From Bacteroidales bacterium UBA2287 (GTDB lineage: Bacteria > Bacteroidota > Bacteroidia > Bacteroidales > Tenuifilaceae): a stretch of DNA of 64,000 bases. The notes beneath the pieces are model-generated. The model was not told where the DNA came from and did no database searches. It saw nothing but the letters and a program-made list of their open reading frames with translations. The stretch covers positions 1-64,000 of the forward strand of contig DDWL01000051.1 in NCBI GenBank assembly GCA_002345675.1, given 5' to 3'. The position numbers and the translations under genes are program-made. Below, one piece after another: positions 7,915 to 16,066 of this stretch (the first letter of the stretch is position 1; every line of letters begins with the position of its first letter).

Positions 7915-8823
7915 ATGAAAAAAGTATTTACAATTTTTGTAGCCTTATTATTAACAGCAACCCTTTGGGCACAAAGTCCCGAAAAAATGAGCTATCAAGC
8001 AGTAATACGAAATAGTAGTGATGCTTTAGTAACAAACACAGAAATAGGAATGCAAATCAGCATTTTACAAGGTTCTGCAAGTGGAACAGCCGTTTATGTA
8101 GAAACACAAACGCCAACCACAAATGCAAACGGTTTAATAAGCATTGAGATTGGAACAGGAACAGTTGAAAGTGGGGATTTTGCTACTATTGACTGGGCAA
8201 ACGGATTGTATTTTATTAAAACCGAAACCGACGCTGCTGGAGGAACAAATTACACAATTACAGGAACAAGTCAGCTATTAAGCGTGCCGTATGCCTTACA
8301 TGCAAAAACTGCCGAAAGTGTTTTGGGCGGTGGTAGTGGTTTTACACACTACGTTGGCGAACTTTATGGTGGTGGTATTGTAGTATTTGTATGGCAACAA
8401 AATGGTGTTGAGCATGGGTTGATAGCTTCATTAACTAATGTGAGTACTAATGCTCAATGGAGTAGTGTTATTGCATCTGGTGTAGGTATATCTGCACAAA
8501 GTCCAATTGGCGGACAAGCAAATACAACAGCCATAGTAAATCATGGCGATGTTAGTGGTGCGGCATATCTTTGCGACAACTACTCCGCAGGTGGTTTTGA
8601 CGATTGGTATTTGCCTTCGGTATGGGAGTTAACCCAATGTTACAACGCAGCATTTGTAGTAAATTCCATTCTGGGTAATACAAATGGATTTAGGGTCGCA
8701 ATGTATTGGAGTTCTACTGAAAGCCAAGAATTTGGTGGATGGGGATATGATTTCGGCCACGGCGGCGCCTATGATCGATACAAGTCTGATAGTGGAAATG
8801 TTCGAGCAGTCAGGAGATTTTAG
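7915..8823 (+). CDS. Secreted protein with a DUF1566/Lcl-type C-terminal domain
   Basis: A 302-residue protein with a signal peptide (cleavage likely after LLLTATLWA, near residue 19). The N-terminal half begins PEKMSYQAVIRNSSD and runs to VPYALHAKTAES at about residue 135. This is a segment seen in many Bacteroidota surface proteins. A Gly-rich hinge follows, then a C-terminal domain resembling DUF1566/Lcl_C, with GGGIVVFVWQQNG, DWYLPSVWELTQCYN, YWSSTE and a final VRAVRRF. Function is unknown; such domains occur in surface and fimbrial-type proteins. No T9SS tail is visible. An AGGGAGGAC Shine-Dalgarno-like sequence (7900-7908) precedes the ATG. Confidence 0.78.
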   Translation: MKKVFTIFVALLLTATLWAQSPEKMSYQAVIRNSSDALVTNTEIGMQISILQGSASGTAVYVETQTPTTNANGLISIEIGTGTVESGDFATIDWANGLYFIKTETDAAGGTNYTITGTSQLLSVPYALHAKTAESVLGGGSGFTHYVGELYGGGIVVFVWQQNGVEHGLIASLTNVSTNAQWSSVIASGVGISAQSPIGGQANTTAIVNHGDVSGAAYLCDNYSAGGFDDWYLPSVWELTQCYNAAFVVNSILGNTNGFRVAMYWSSTESQEFGGWGYDFGHGGAYDRYKSDSGNVRAVRRF

Positions 8824-9059
8824 TTATTTATCATTTTGTAAAAAAATGTAATTCCACATATTTAAGTAAAAACGAATTGGATAATAATTGGATAAATTGG
8901 ATAATCATTTAACCCCCAGCCCATAACAAGGGGTTAATAAAATGCAGGTTTTCTGCGGATTAGGAAACTTTCTCGCTTTTTCGTAGCTTCGTAGCGTAGG
9001 AATGGAAATTGATTCAATCTCCTGCACATTATATACCCCCAGCCGTTCAAACTACTAAA

Positions 9060-9944
9060 ATGAATATTTTTGAAGAAATAGCCGAATCGTTTAAAAAAGG
9101 AGGAATGCTTGTAAAGTTGATATACATCAACTTAGCAGTATTTCTTGTTTACAATCTACTTTTTGTATTCTTTTTTTTAGCAGGAGCCAAGGATTCGTTT
9201 AACCTAACGAATTACCTTGCTGTACCAGCCCATATACCTAACTTTTTGGCTCGCCCTTGGACCATTTTAACCTACATGTTTTTTCACGAAGGGTTTCTGC
9301 ATATTCTATTTAACCTACTATGGCTTTACTGGTTAGGACAAATTTTTGTTCGCTACAAAAACGAAAAGGAACTGCTGGGAGTTTACATTATGGGCGGCAT
9401 TGCAGGGGCAGCGCTTTACATGCTTTTTTACAATGTTTTTCCAGTTTTTGCCGAATCGTTACCCATTTCGTATGCACTTGGCGCTTCGGCAGCAGTTTAT
9501 GCTGTAGTATTTGCTACGGTTACTTACAATCCCAACTTTACGCTAAATTTAATGTTTATTGGGCCAGTTAAGCTAAAATACATAGCTGCTTTTCTGATAG
9601 TTTTAGACGTAATTAGCATTGCTGGCAATAATGCTGGGGGACACATTGCCCACCTTGGAGGCGCAATTTTTGGGTACCTGTTTATAGTTGGCCAGCGCAG
9701 TAAAGTAAATTTAATTCTACCCGTTTTGTGGGCTATTGGAATTTGGGAAAACTACAACCCATTTAGGCGTAAGCCTAAAATGAAGGTCGACTACCGACAT
9801 ACAGCCGACGACATGGAGTACAACCGAGTAAAAGTTGAAAAGCAGAAGGAGATTGATATAATTCTCGATAAAATTTCACACTCGGGCTACGATAGCCTGT
9901 CGGCTGATGAGAAGAAAACCCTTTTTAACATGAAGGGCAAATAA
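9060..9944 (+). CDS. Rhomboid-family intramembrane serine protease (second of two)
   Basis: A second rhomboid protease, 294 residues from the ATG at 9060. The conserved elements are FFHEGFLHILFNLLWLYWLG (about residues 76-95), the Ser nucleophile in LGASAAVYAVVFA (about residues 140-152), and the catalytic His in GHIAHLGGAIFGYLF. The cytoplasmic tail is basic and charged (PFRRKPKMKVDYRH and beyond). The reading frame is open further up to a TTG at 9009, which would add a hydrophilic MIQSPAHYIPPAVQTTK; that segment resembles the IPPV start of the first rhomboid, so the longer start is a real alternative. The gene ends 6 bases before the EEP gene, so the two are likely cotranscribed. Confidence 0.92.
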   Translation: MNIFEEIAESFKKGGMLVKLIYINLAVFLVYNLLFVFFFLAGAKDSFNLTNYLAVPAHIPNFLARPWTILTYMFFHEGFLHILFNLLWLYWLGQIFVRYKNEKELLGVYIMGGIAGAALYMLFYNVFPVFAESLPISYALGASAAVYAVVFATVTYNPNFTLNLMFIGPVKLKYIAAFLIVLDVISIAGNNAGGHIAHLGGAIFGYLFIVGQRSKVNLILPVLWAIGIWENYNPFRRKPKMKVDYRHTADDMEYNRVKVEKQKEIDIILDKISHSGYDSLSADEKKTLFNMKGK

Positions 9945-9950
9945 ACGACT

Positions 9951-11030
9951 ATGAAACGAGTGCTATCGGCAATATGGATTTTCTTCACATTTTTGGCTGC
10001 CATTGGGCTATTGCTCTCGTACCTTTCGGTTTACGTTAACCCTTCGGCTCTTTGGTTTTTCGGACTACTGGGTATAGCCTATCCCGCAATTCTGTTAGCC
10101 AACTGGTTTTTTCTTGTTTACTGGATTTTTAGGTGGAAATGGGAGGTACTAATTCCGCTTATTGCCATTACCATTGGCATTTCGCACTTTGCCAACTTCT
10201 TTCAACTTCCCTTTGGAAAAGAGGGTTGCGATGATGAGGAAACGTTAAAAATCCTTTCGTACAACGTTCACTTTTTTCAGCTGCTCTCTTGGTCCGAAGA
10301 GCCACCAATGGATAAGAAAATATTCAAATTTATTTCAGCTGAGCAACCCGACATTTTTTGCCTACAGGAATTCTACACTGCAACTGGGAAGCTAAGCGAA
10401 AAGGATTTTCGCTCGCAGTTTAAGGATTATAACGCTCACATAAACTACATAGTAAAGCGAAAGCAATCGGCATACGGACTGGTAACCATGTCGAAATATC
10501 CAATAATTCGAAGCGGCGAAGTAAAGTTCGACAATAGCGCAAACGCATGCATTTACACCGATATAGTATACAACTCCGACACCGTTAGGGTTTACAACAT
10601 TCACTTTCAATCGCTACGACTAAAAGAGCGCAACTTACGGTTCCTTTCCGACCAGGAGTTCCGCAAGGGGAGCCAAAAAATTGACGAGATTAAGGATATT
10701 TCGTTTCGCTACCGCGATGCGCTTATAAAAAGGGCTCAGCAAGTAAACAAAGTCAAAAACCATATTGAAAATTGCAAATACCCAGTAATTGTATGCGGCG
10801 ACTTTAACGAATCGCCAATTTCGTACAACTACCGTGCAATGCGAAAGAAATTAGACGACGCATTTGTGGATGCGGGACGTGGCGTTGGCCATACATTTAA
10901 GGGACTAATTCCTTCGCTTCGTATCGACTTTATACTATACTCAAAAACATACAAAGCCTGCAGCTATACTTGTCCACACAAGGATTACTCCGACCATTAT
11001 CCCATAACTGCAAAGCTGGTAAAAAAGTAA
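9951..11030 (+). CDS. Membrane-anchored endonuclease/exonuclease/phosphatase-family protein
   Basis: A 359-residue protein with three hydrophobic segments at about residues 5-85 followed by an extracytoplasmic EEP domain. EEP motifs are in order: LSYNVHFF (about residue 99), the metal-binding Glu in FCLQEFYTAT (near 138), YNIHFQSL (about 213), VCGDFNESP (about 281) and the C-terminal SDHYPITAKL. The superfamily hydrolyses phosphodiesters in nucleic acids, lipids or sugar phosphates; the substrate here is unknown and location outside the inner membrane is inferred from the helices. The rhomboid-EEP pairing downstream of mutL is a frequent Bacteroidales arrangement. Confidence 0.87.
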   Translation: MKRVLSAIWIFFTFLAAIGLLLSYLSVYVNPSALWFFGLLGIAYPAILLANWFFLVYWIFRWKWEVLIPLIAITIGISHFANFFQLPFGKEGCDDEETLKILSYNVHFFQLLSWSEEPPMDKKIFKFISAEQPDIFCLQEFYTATGKLSEKDFRSQFKDYNAHINYIVKRKQSAYGLVTMSKYPIIRSGEVKFDNSANACIYTDIVYNSDTVRVYNIHFQSLRLKERNLRFLSDQEFRKGSQKIDEIKDISFRYRDALIKRAQQVNKVKNHIENCKYPVIVCGDFNESPISYNYRAMRKKLDDAFVDAGRGVGHTFKGLIPSLRIDFILYSKTYKACSYTCPHKDYSDHYPITAKLVKK

Positions 11031-11070
11031 AAATGAATAATTTTATGGGTTAAATATCCACATTATAGCC

Positions 11071-11100
11071 TTGAATATTTAAACTAATTCATTAGGTTTG
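11071..11100 (+). promoter_or_regulatory. Promoter (-33 TTG, -7 TAGGTTTG) for the bifunctional nuclease gene
   Basis: TTG at 11071-11073 and TAGGTTTG at 11093-11100 are 19 bases apart, the consensus Bacteroidota spacing. The ATG is 45 bases further on, which leaves a short 5' leader. Confidence 0.6.
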
Positions 11101-11144
11101 TGGATTGAGTAAGCCCGAAAGTATATAAAAGTAACAAAAAACAC

Positions 11145-11741
11145 ATGAATAAAATTAAGCTTAATGTATTAGGGATTTCGTACAGCCAAACCCAGTCGGG
11201 AGCTTATGCCCTTGTACTTAGCGAAGAAGAAGGAAAGAGACGAATTCCAATTATTATTGGTGGTTTCGAAGCGCAAGCAATTGCCATTCAGCTCGAAGGA
11301 CTTACTCCTCCCCGCCCGCTAACCCACGACCTTTTCGTTAGCTTTGCTAAATCGTTTGGGGTTGAACTTAACAGCGTTCAAATTTACAAGCTCGAGGAGG
11401 GTGTTTTCTTCTCGAAACTTCAGTGCAACGACGGGAAGAAAGAAGTATTTATCGATGCCCGCACCTCCGACGCAATAGCCCTTGCCCTTCGGTTTAACTG
11501 CCCAATTTACACATCGAACGACATACTCGACAAGGCTGGCATTGTTCTCGACATGGACGAAGGCGACGAGCCTCAGGCAGAGGAAAAGGAAACGCCAAAA
11601 AGCAAAACTTCATCGAAAGAATCGAACCTTTATACAGGCATGTCGCTTAGCGAACTTAATGCAGCGCTTAGCGAAGCCATTTTAAACGAAGACTACGAAA
11701 AAGCCTCGAGAATTCGCGACGAAATAAAAAACAGATCGTAA
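11145..11741 (+). CDS. Bifunctional nuclease-family protein (DUF151) with UVR motif
   Basis: A 198-residue protein. Residues 1-135 are a BFN/DUF151 domain: ISYSQTQSGAYALVLSEEEG, RRIPIIIGGFEAQAIAIQLE and DARTSDAIALALRFNCPIY. A linker rich in Glu, Lys and Ser follows, then a UvrB/UvrC (UVR) motif at the end (LSEAILNEDYEKASRIRDEI). DUF151 proteins are described with DNase and RNase activity in plants, but the bacterial role is poorly known. The UVR motif is an interaction module. It is followed by the nucleoside transporter gene 21 bases on, with no terminator between, so a shared transcript is likely. Confidence 0.9.
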   Translation: MNKIKLNVLGISYSQTQSGAYALVLSEEEGKRRIPIIIGGFEAQAIAIQLEGLTPPRPLTHDLFVSFAKSFGVELNSVQIYKLEEGVFFSKLQCNDGKKEVFIDARTSDAIALALRFNCPIYTSNDILDKAGIVLDMDEGDEPQAEEKETPKSKTSSKESNLYTGMSLSELNAALSEAILNEDYEKASRIRDEIKNRS

Positions 11742-11762
11742 CCCAATAAACTCAACCCAAAA

Positions 11763-13262
11763 ATGATTAAAAAAATAATTGGAGGCATAGCCATTGCCAT
11801 TGTAGTTCTTGGCTTTACCGTTGCCTCAAACGAAAACACGCAATCGACAACCCAGCAAACCGACACCACTCAGGTTGTAACTACCGACACAGCAGTTGTT
11901 GAGCAAATAGTTGCTGAAAAGGGAAATGCTGATAAGTCGAAAATTGCACTCGACAAAAAAGCTTTTAGCTTTAGCATAGTATCGCTACTCCGAGGATTGC
12001 TTGGAATGTTAGTAATTATAGGCATTGCCTATGCGTTTAGTTCTAATCGCAAAGCTATTTCGTGGAAAATAGTGCTAATTGGCCTGAGCATTCAAATTGT
12101 TTTGGCAATCCTTATTCTTCAGGTTGGACCTGTGCAGTACGTTTTCGAATTTGTTGGAAAAATATTTGTTAAAGTTCTCGACTTTTCGAAAGCAGGAACC
12201 GAGTTCCTTTTCGCTGGATTTTTAAACACAAGTACCTTCGGGTTTATTTTTGCCTTCCAGGTACTGCCAACCATTATCTTTTTCTCGGCGCTAACAAGTC
12301 TTCTATTCTACTTGGGTGTAATTCAAAAAGTTGTTTGGGCATTGGCATGGCTAATGACTAAAGCAATGAAACTTTCGGGCGCCGAAAGCCTGTCGGTTGC
12401 AGGAAATATTTTTTTAGGACAAACCGAAGCACCACTTATGATTAAAGCATACTTGGAGCGAATGACCAAATCGGAAATTCTTTTGGTAATGACAGGTGGT
12501 ATGGCCACCCTTGCTGGAGGCGTTTTAGCAGCTTACATAAGCTTTTTAGGTGGCGACGACCCCGTTCAACGAATAATTTTTGCAAAGCACTTACTTGCAG
12601 CATCTATTATGGCTGCTCCAGGTGCTGTTGTAGTTTCAAAAATGTTAGTTCCCCAAACCGAGGTAATTGACACCAACGTAGAGATACCAAAAGAAAAAAT
12701 TGGTAATAATGTTCTCGATGCAATATCGAATGGAACTTCGGAAGGCTTAAAGCTTGCCGTTAACGTTGCTGCTATGCTGCTGGTTTTCATTGCTTTTATA
12801 GCAATGTTTAATTTTATTGTACAAAAAATTGGTGCATGGACAAACCTAAACCAAGCAATTGCTACGGCAACTGGGGGAACATACACTAAAATGTCGCTCG
12901 AATTTTTATTAGGATACGCATTTGCTCCAATTATGTGGCTTATTGGCGTATGTAAAGAGGATATTACGCTGCTTGGTCGCCTACTGGGCGAAAAGCTTAT
13001 TATGACCGAGTTTATTGGCTACGTAAGCTTAGCCGAGCTAAAATCGGTTGGTGCTTTTGCTCAGGAGAAATCGATTATTATGGCAACATACATGCTTTGT
13101 GGCTTTGCTAACTTTGCTTCAATTGGTATACAAATTGGCGGTATTGGCTCGCTTGCTCCAGGGCAAAGGGTGCTCCTATCGCGCTTTGGAATGAGGGCAT
13201 TGCTTGGCGGAACGCTTGCTGCGCTTATATCGGCAACAATTGTTGGGGTAATTCTTGGATAA
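11763..13262 (+). CDS. NupC-type concentrative nucleoside transporter
   Basis: A 499-residue CNT-family symporter that would import nucleosides with Na+ or H+. The core starts near residue 75 (LLRGLLGMLVIIGIAYAFS). It contains the CNT signatures GAESLSVAGNIFLGQTEAPL (about residues 205-224), GGMATLAGGVLAAYI and the C-terminal GFANFASIGIQIGGIGSLAP. Unusual is the N-terminal addition: a signal-like helix (residues 1-21) and about 40 residues rich in Thr, Gln and Val (STTQQTDTTQVVTTDTAVV) before the core. Similar extensions are known in Bacteroidota homologues. The gene ends at a strong intrinsic terminator. Confidence 0.93.
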   Translation: MIKKIIGGIAIAIVVLGFTVASNENTQSTTQQTDTTQVVTTDTAVVEQIVAEKGNADKSKIALDKKAFSFSIVSLLRGLLGMLVIIGIAYAFSSNRKAISWKIVLIGLSIQIVLAILILQVGPVQYVFEFVGKIFVKVLDFSKAGTEFLFAGFLNTSTFGFIFAFQVLPTIIFFSALTSLLFYLGVIQKVVWALAWLMTKAMKLSGAESLSVAGNIFLGQTEAPLMIKAYLERMTKSEILLVMTGGMATLAGGVLAAYISFLGGDDPVQRIIFAKHLLAASIMAAPGAVVVSKMLVPQTEVIDTNVEIPKEKIGNNVLDAISNGTSEGLKLAVNVAAMLLVFIAFIAMFNFIVQKIGAWTNLNQAIATATGGTYTKMSLEFLLGYAFAPIMWLIGVCKEDITLLGRLLGEKLIMTEFIGYVSLAELKSVGAFAQEKSIIMATYMLCGFANFASIGIQIGGIGSLAPGQRVLLSRFGMRALLGGTLAALISATIVGVILG

Positions 13263-13291
13263 ATAGTACAAGTAGCAATAAAAGAATTTTA

Positions 13292-13326
13292 AACAGGAGC
13301 AGCAGTTTTGCTCCTGTTTTTTTTAT
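13292..13326 (+). terminator. Rho-independent terminator after the nucleoside transporter
   Basis: AACAGGAGCA (13292-13301) pairs perfectly with TGCTCCTGTT (13309-13318), loop of seven bases, followed by a run of T. It ends the bifunctional nuclease/transporter transcript. Confidence 0.9.
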
Positions 13327-13366
13327 TAAGTAAGGCAGAAACGTATCGAAAAACCTACAAGGTTGC

Positions 13367-13374
13367 TATATTTG
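13367..13374 (+). promoter_or_regulatory. -7 promoter box for the DUF4271 gene
   Basis: TATATTTG matches TAnnTTTG, 26 bases before the ATG at 13401. It lies after the terminator and so starts the DUF4271-hemD transcript. Confidence 0.65.
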
Positions 13375-13400
13375 CCTTTCAATTCCCACTTTGTAGCAAA

Positions 13401-14468
13401 ATGGCTAATTACTATCTGTATACGGCAAACTTCGGAAGCAATATATACCAGCTTGGCGACACCATTCCAGTTAAGCCAACAATTTCCGTAGAAACAGTAA
13501 GCTCTTCTACTGGCGACTCTTTGCCAGTAGTTGACAGAGTGGTTCATACAATAAAACCAGTAGCATTTAGGCCACGAGTTATTAAGGCAACTGAAGTCGA
13601 CACAGTTTGCCATATTTGCCCAAAGGGAGAACCCATTAGCCTTTTACAAGTGCTAACGGAAAGTTATAATTCACAAACGCTTTTACCCGAAGCAACCTTG
13701 TACGGCAAAGCCGACTTTGCGAAACTGCATAAAGATGTAACCCCTGTTTTTATCGAAACAACTGCTAATACGAGTAGCAAAGCACATTATTACCCTTACG
13801 AAAAAAATTTTGAGAGCAAATCGTCCTTTTCCGAATGGGTTTTCCTTCCAATTGTTGCCCTTTTGTTTCTTGTTGCAGTAATTCGAATTGCATATGGCAA
13901 GTACCTTCTGTTGCTTTTTCAAGGTTTTTCTCACCTTTTTTATGCCGAAAAAATATTTCAGGAAAAATCGATGTTTGCACAGCGGGCAAATATGTTTCTT
14001 GATCTACTCTACTTTTTTTCGCTGCCATACATTGTACTGTTTACGGCAAACTATTTCGACACAAGCATTTTAAGCAGCATTAATCCATTTCTTGCCCTAC
14101 TGATAATTCTTCTGGCTTTTTTTTCGTTGCGAATATTCCGCTTTATTACAATAAAAAGCATTGGCTACATTTCGGGCCAATGGGACGACGTAAATTTATT
14201 ATACTTTAACCAGCTACTTTTCCTTCGTATTATAGGGCTTATAAACGTTCCAGTTCTTTTCTTTTTGGCTTATACCGACGGGACAACCCATAAAATTATT
14301 CTACTTATTGCACTTTCTTTACTTTGTTTGTCGCTGATTTTAAGATCACTTCGAATGTTTCAAGTATTTATTAAAAAAGGATTTTCTATATTCTATTTCC
14401 TTTTGTACCTTTGTGCCCTTGAAATTATACCCCTGTTAATTTTAATAAAGGAAGCCAACAGGTGGTAA
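13401..14468 (+). CDS. DUF4271-family membrane protein
   Basis: A 355-residue protein with a long extracytoplasmic or cytosolic N-terminal region (residues 1-140, with a single CHICP motif) and about seven hydrophobic helices in the C-terminal 210 residues, starting with VFLPIVALLFLVAVIRIAYG. This matches the DUF4271 family, which is specific to Bacteroidota and sits directly upstream of hemD. Function is unknown; the fixed gene order has prompted suggestions of a link to heme or cell-envelope biology, but nothing in the sequence proves it. The start at 13401 is fixed by the terminator and promoter upstream; a longer frame from 13308 would begin inside the terminator hairpin. Confidence 0.85.
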   Translation: MANYYLYTANFGSNIYQLGDTIPVKPTISVETVSSSTGDSLPVVDRVVHTIKPVAFRPRVIKATEVDTVCHICPKGEPISLLQVLTESYNSQTLLPEATLYGKADFAKLHKDVTPVFIETTANTSSKAHYYPYEKNFESKSSFSEWVFLPIVALLFLVAVIRIAYGKYLLLLFQGFSHLFYAEKIFQEKSMFAQRANMFLDLLYFFSLPYIVLFTANYFDTSILSSINPFLALLIILLAFFSLRIFRFITIKSIGYISGQWDDVNLLYFNQLLFLRIIGLINVPVLFFLAYTDGTTHKIILLIALSLLCLSLILRSLRMFQVFIKKGFSIFYFLLYLCALEIIPLLILIKEANRW

Positions 14469-14496
14469 ATGGGTGACGACAAAAAAACTTTAGGCC

Positions 14497-15249
14497 TTGA
14501 AAATCAAAAAGATTATCGTTTCTCAGCCCGATCCACTTAGCGAGAAATCTCCTTACATGGAGTTAGCGAGTAAGCATAACCTGAAAATCGATTTCCGTCC
14601 GTTTATTCAGGTTGAAGGTGTTTCGGCAAAGGATTTTCGCCAGCAACGTATCGAGATTCTTCTTCATACTGCTGTAATATTCACCAGCCGCACTGCAATC
14701 GACAACTTTTTCCGCATTTGCGAAGAAGTGAGAATTACAGTTCCCGAAAACATGAAGTACTTCTGTATTACGGAGTCAATTGCCCATTATCTTCAGAAAT
14801 ATATCGTTTATCGCAAGCGAAAAATTTTCTTTGGCCCGGGCAACTTTGTGCAGCTAATGGATGTAATTATGAAGCATAAAGGCGAAAAATTCCTTGTTCC
14901 TTTGTCCGATGTTCATAAGACAGAAATTCCTAAAACTCTCGACAAGGCTAAGATTAAATACACAAAGGGTATTTTTTACCGAACCATTAGCAGCAATCTT
15001 TCCGACTTAAAAGAGTTGGATTACGACGTACTGGTATTTTATAGCCCAAGCGGAATAAAATCGCTTTTCGAAAATTTCCCGTCGTTTAATCAGGGCGAAA
15101 TATCCATTGCTGCCTTTGGCGACAATACCGCAAAAGCGGTAAAGGACAACGGTTTAAGGCTCGACATAAAAGCACCAACGCCAGCATGCACGAGCATGAC
15201 TCAGGCTCTCGACGAGTACATAAAGAAGTACAATAAGGATCACAAGTAA
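14497..15249 (+). CDS. hemD: Uroporphyrinogen-III synthase-like protein HemD, TTG start
   Basis: A 250-residue protein closing hydroxymethylbilane to uroporphyrinogen III in tetrapyrrole synthesis. It has the two-lobe HemD layout: an N-terminal lobe with KKIIVSQPDP, IDFRPFIQVEGV and AVIFTSRTAIDNFFRICEE, and a C-terminal lobe with VLVFYSPSGIKSLFENFP and IAAFGDNTAKAVKDNG. Relatives in this phylum begin MKIKK(I/V)xVSQP, which here corresponds to a TTG codon at 14497; the nearest ATG (14469) is in another frame. The start is therefore inferred to be TTG. A terminator follows at 15271. Confidence 0.88.
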   Translation: MKIKKIIVSQPDPLSEKSPYMELASKHNLKIDFRPFIQVEGVSAKDFRQQRIEILLHTAVIFTSRTAIDNFFRICEEVRITVPENMKYFCITESIAHYLQKYIVYRKRKIFFGPGNFVQLMDVIMKHKGEKFLVPLSDVHKTEIPKTLDKAKIKYTKGIFYRTISSNLSDLKELDYDVLVFYSPSGIKSLFENFPSFNQGEISIAAFGDNTAKAVKDNGLRLDIKAPTPACTSMTQALDEYIKKYNKDHK

Positions 15250-15270
15250 AACATCGAAATTCAAATTTAT

Positions 15271-15297
15271 AAAATGCCTTTATCTAAAGGCATTTTT
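15271..15297 (+). terminator. Rho-independent terminator after hemD
   Basis: AAAATGCCTTT (15271-15281) pairs with AAAGGCATTTT (15286-15296), five-base loop and short T-run. It separates hemD from rnpA. Confidence 0.8.
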
Positions 15298-15342
15298 GCT
15301 AATTTATAATCCTTAACTTGCCACCATTTACAGCACTGCACT

Positions 15343-15744
15343 TTGAAACAAATTAAGCTATACGGGTTAAGTAAGGACGAAAGGCTTTGTAGCCGCAAGG
15401 CTATCGATAAACTATTCACATCGACCAAAACGGTTTTTCACTACCCAATTCGCTTTGTTTACCAAATTTCCGAAAAAATAGAGGGCGATCCCCCCATTCA
15501 AATACTCTTTACGGCTCCTAAAAAGAAGTTTAAACGTGCTGTACATCGAAACCTCTTAAAACGCCGAATGCGCGAAGCCTACAGGCTTAACAAGAATATT
15601 TTAATCGATGCCATAAACGACAAACCTCTTCAAATAAGAGTAGCCTTTCTTTACATCTCGTCCGACATAAGTGAATATGCTAAAATAAACGATGCAATAA
15701 TTTTAGCGCTTAACGATTTACAGCAATTAATAGAAGGCCAATGA
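15343..15744 (+). CDS. rnpA: Ribonuclease P protein component, TTG start
   Basis: A 133-residue protein subunit of RNase P, which binds the catalytic RNA and pre-tRNA 5' leaders. Diagnostic features are GLSKDERLCSRKAIDKLF at the N-terminus and the RNR-type helix KKKFKRAVHRNLLKRRMREA (about residues 60-79), with KFKRAVHRN corresponding to the RNR motif. Most of the charge is basic, as expected. The frame begins at TTG 15343; no ATG is found near the expected start. It overlaps yidD by four bases (ATGA), so translation is coupled. The usual neighbour rpmH is not present in this window. Confidence 0.93.
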   Translation: MKQIKLYGLSKDERLCSRKAIDKLFTSTKTVFHYPIRFVYQISEKIEGDPPIQILFTAPKKKFKRAVHRNLLKRRMREAYRLNKNILIDAINDKPLQIRVAFLYISSDISEYAKINDAIILALNDLQQLIEGQ

Positions 15745-15986
15745 ATTGGAATCCATTGAACTTACTAGCAAAAGGCTTCTCGTTTCTACTAATAATTCCT
15801 GTAAGGGCATACCAAATTTTAATTAGCCCCTACACCCAATCGTCGTGCCGCTACGTACCAACCTGTTCGAGTTACACCATTGAGGCTTTGCGCAAACATG
15901 GTCCAATAAAAGGCTTATGGCTTAGCATTAAGCGAATTAGCAGCTGCCACCCCTGGGGCGGACACGGATACGACCCTGTGCCCTAA
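15741..15986 (+). CDS. yidD: Membrane protein insertion efficiency factor YidD
   Basis: An 81-residue member of the YidD family, which helps insertion of inner-membrane proteins together with YidC. The family signature is complete: PVRAYQILISPYTQSSCRYVP, then TCSSYTIEALRKHGPIKG and a C-terminal HPWGGHGYDPVP, with the conserved Cys residues in SCRYVPTCS and SSCHPWGGHG. An amphipathic N-terminal helix (LLAKGFSFLLIIPVRAY) should associate with the membrane. The ATG overlaps the rnpA stop, the classic rnpA-yidD arrangement. Confidence 0.95.
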   Translation: MNWNPLNLLAKGFSFLLIIPVRAYQILISPYTQSSCRYVPTCSSYTIEALRKHGPIKGLWLSIKRISSCHPWGGHGYDPVP

Positions 15987-16037
15987 ACCTTTTAAGCATT
16001 ATTAGCTTCGCAACCAAACAACAAACCAATTAAATGC

Positions 16038-16045
16038 TAATTTTG
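16038..16045 (+). promoter_or_regulatory. -7 promoter box for the S41 processing protease
   Basis: TAATTTTG matches TAnnTTTG, 21 bases before the ATG at 16067. Confidence 0.6.
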
Positions 16046-16066
16046 AGGTTTGTAAAATACTAATTT

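Noticed and set aside
9009..9059. Longer N-terminus for the second rhomboid starting at TTG 9009
   Set aside because: Kept as an alternative only. The ATG at 9060 directly precedes the first membrane segment; the added 17 residues do resemble the IPPV region of the first rhomboid, so this is not certain.
13308..13400. Upstream extension of the DUF4271 gene
   Set aside because: It would start inside the preceding terminator hairpin and cross the gene's own -7 box.
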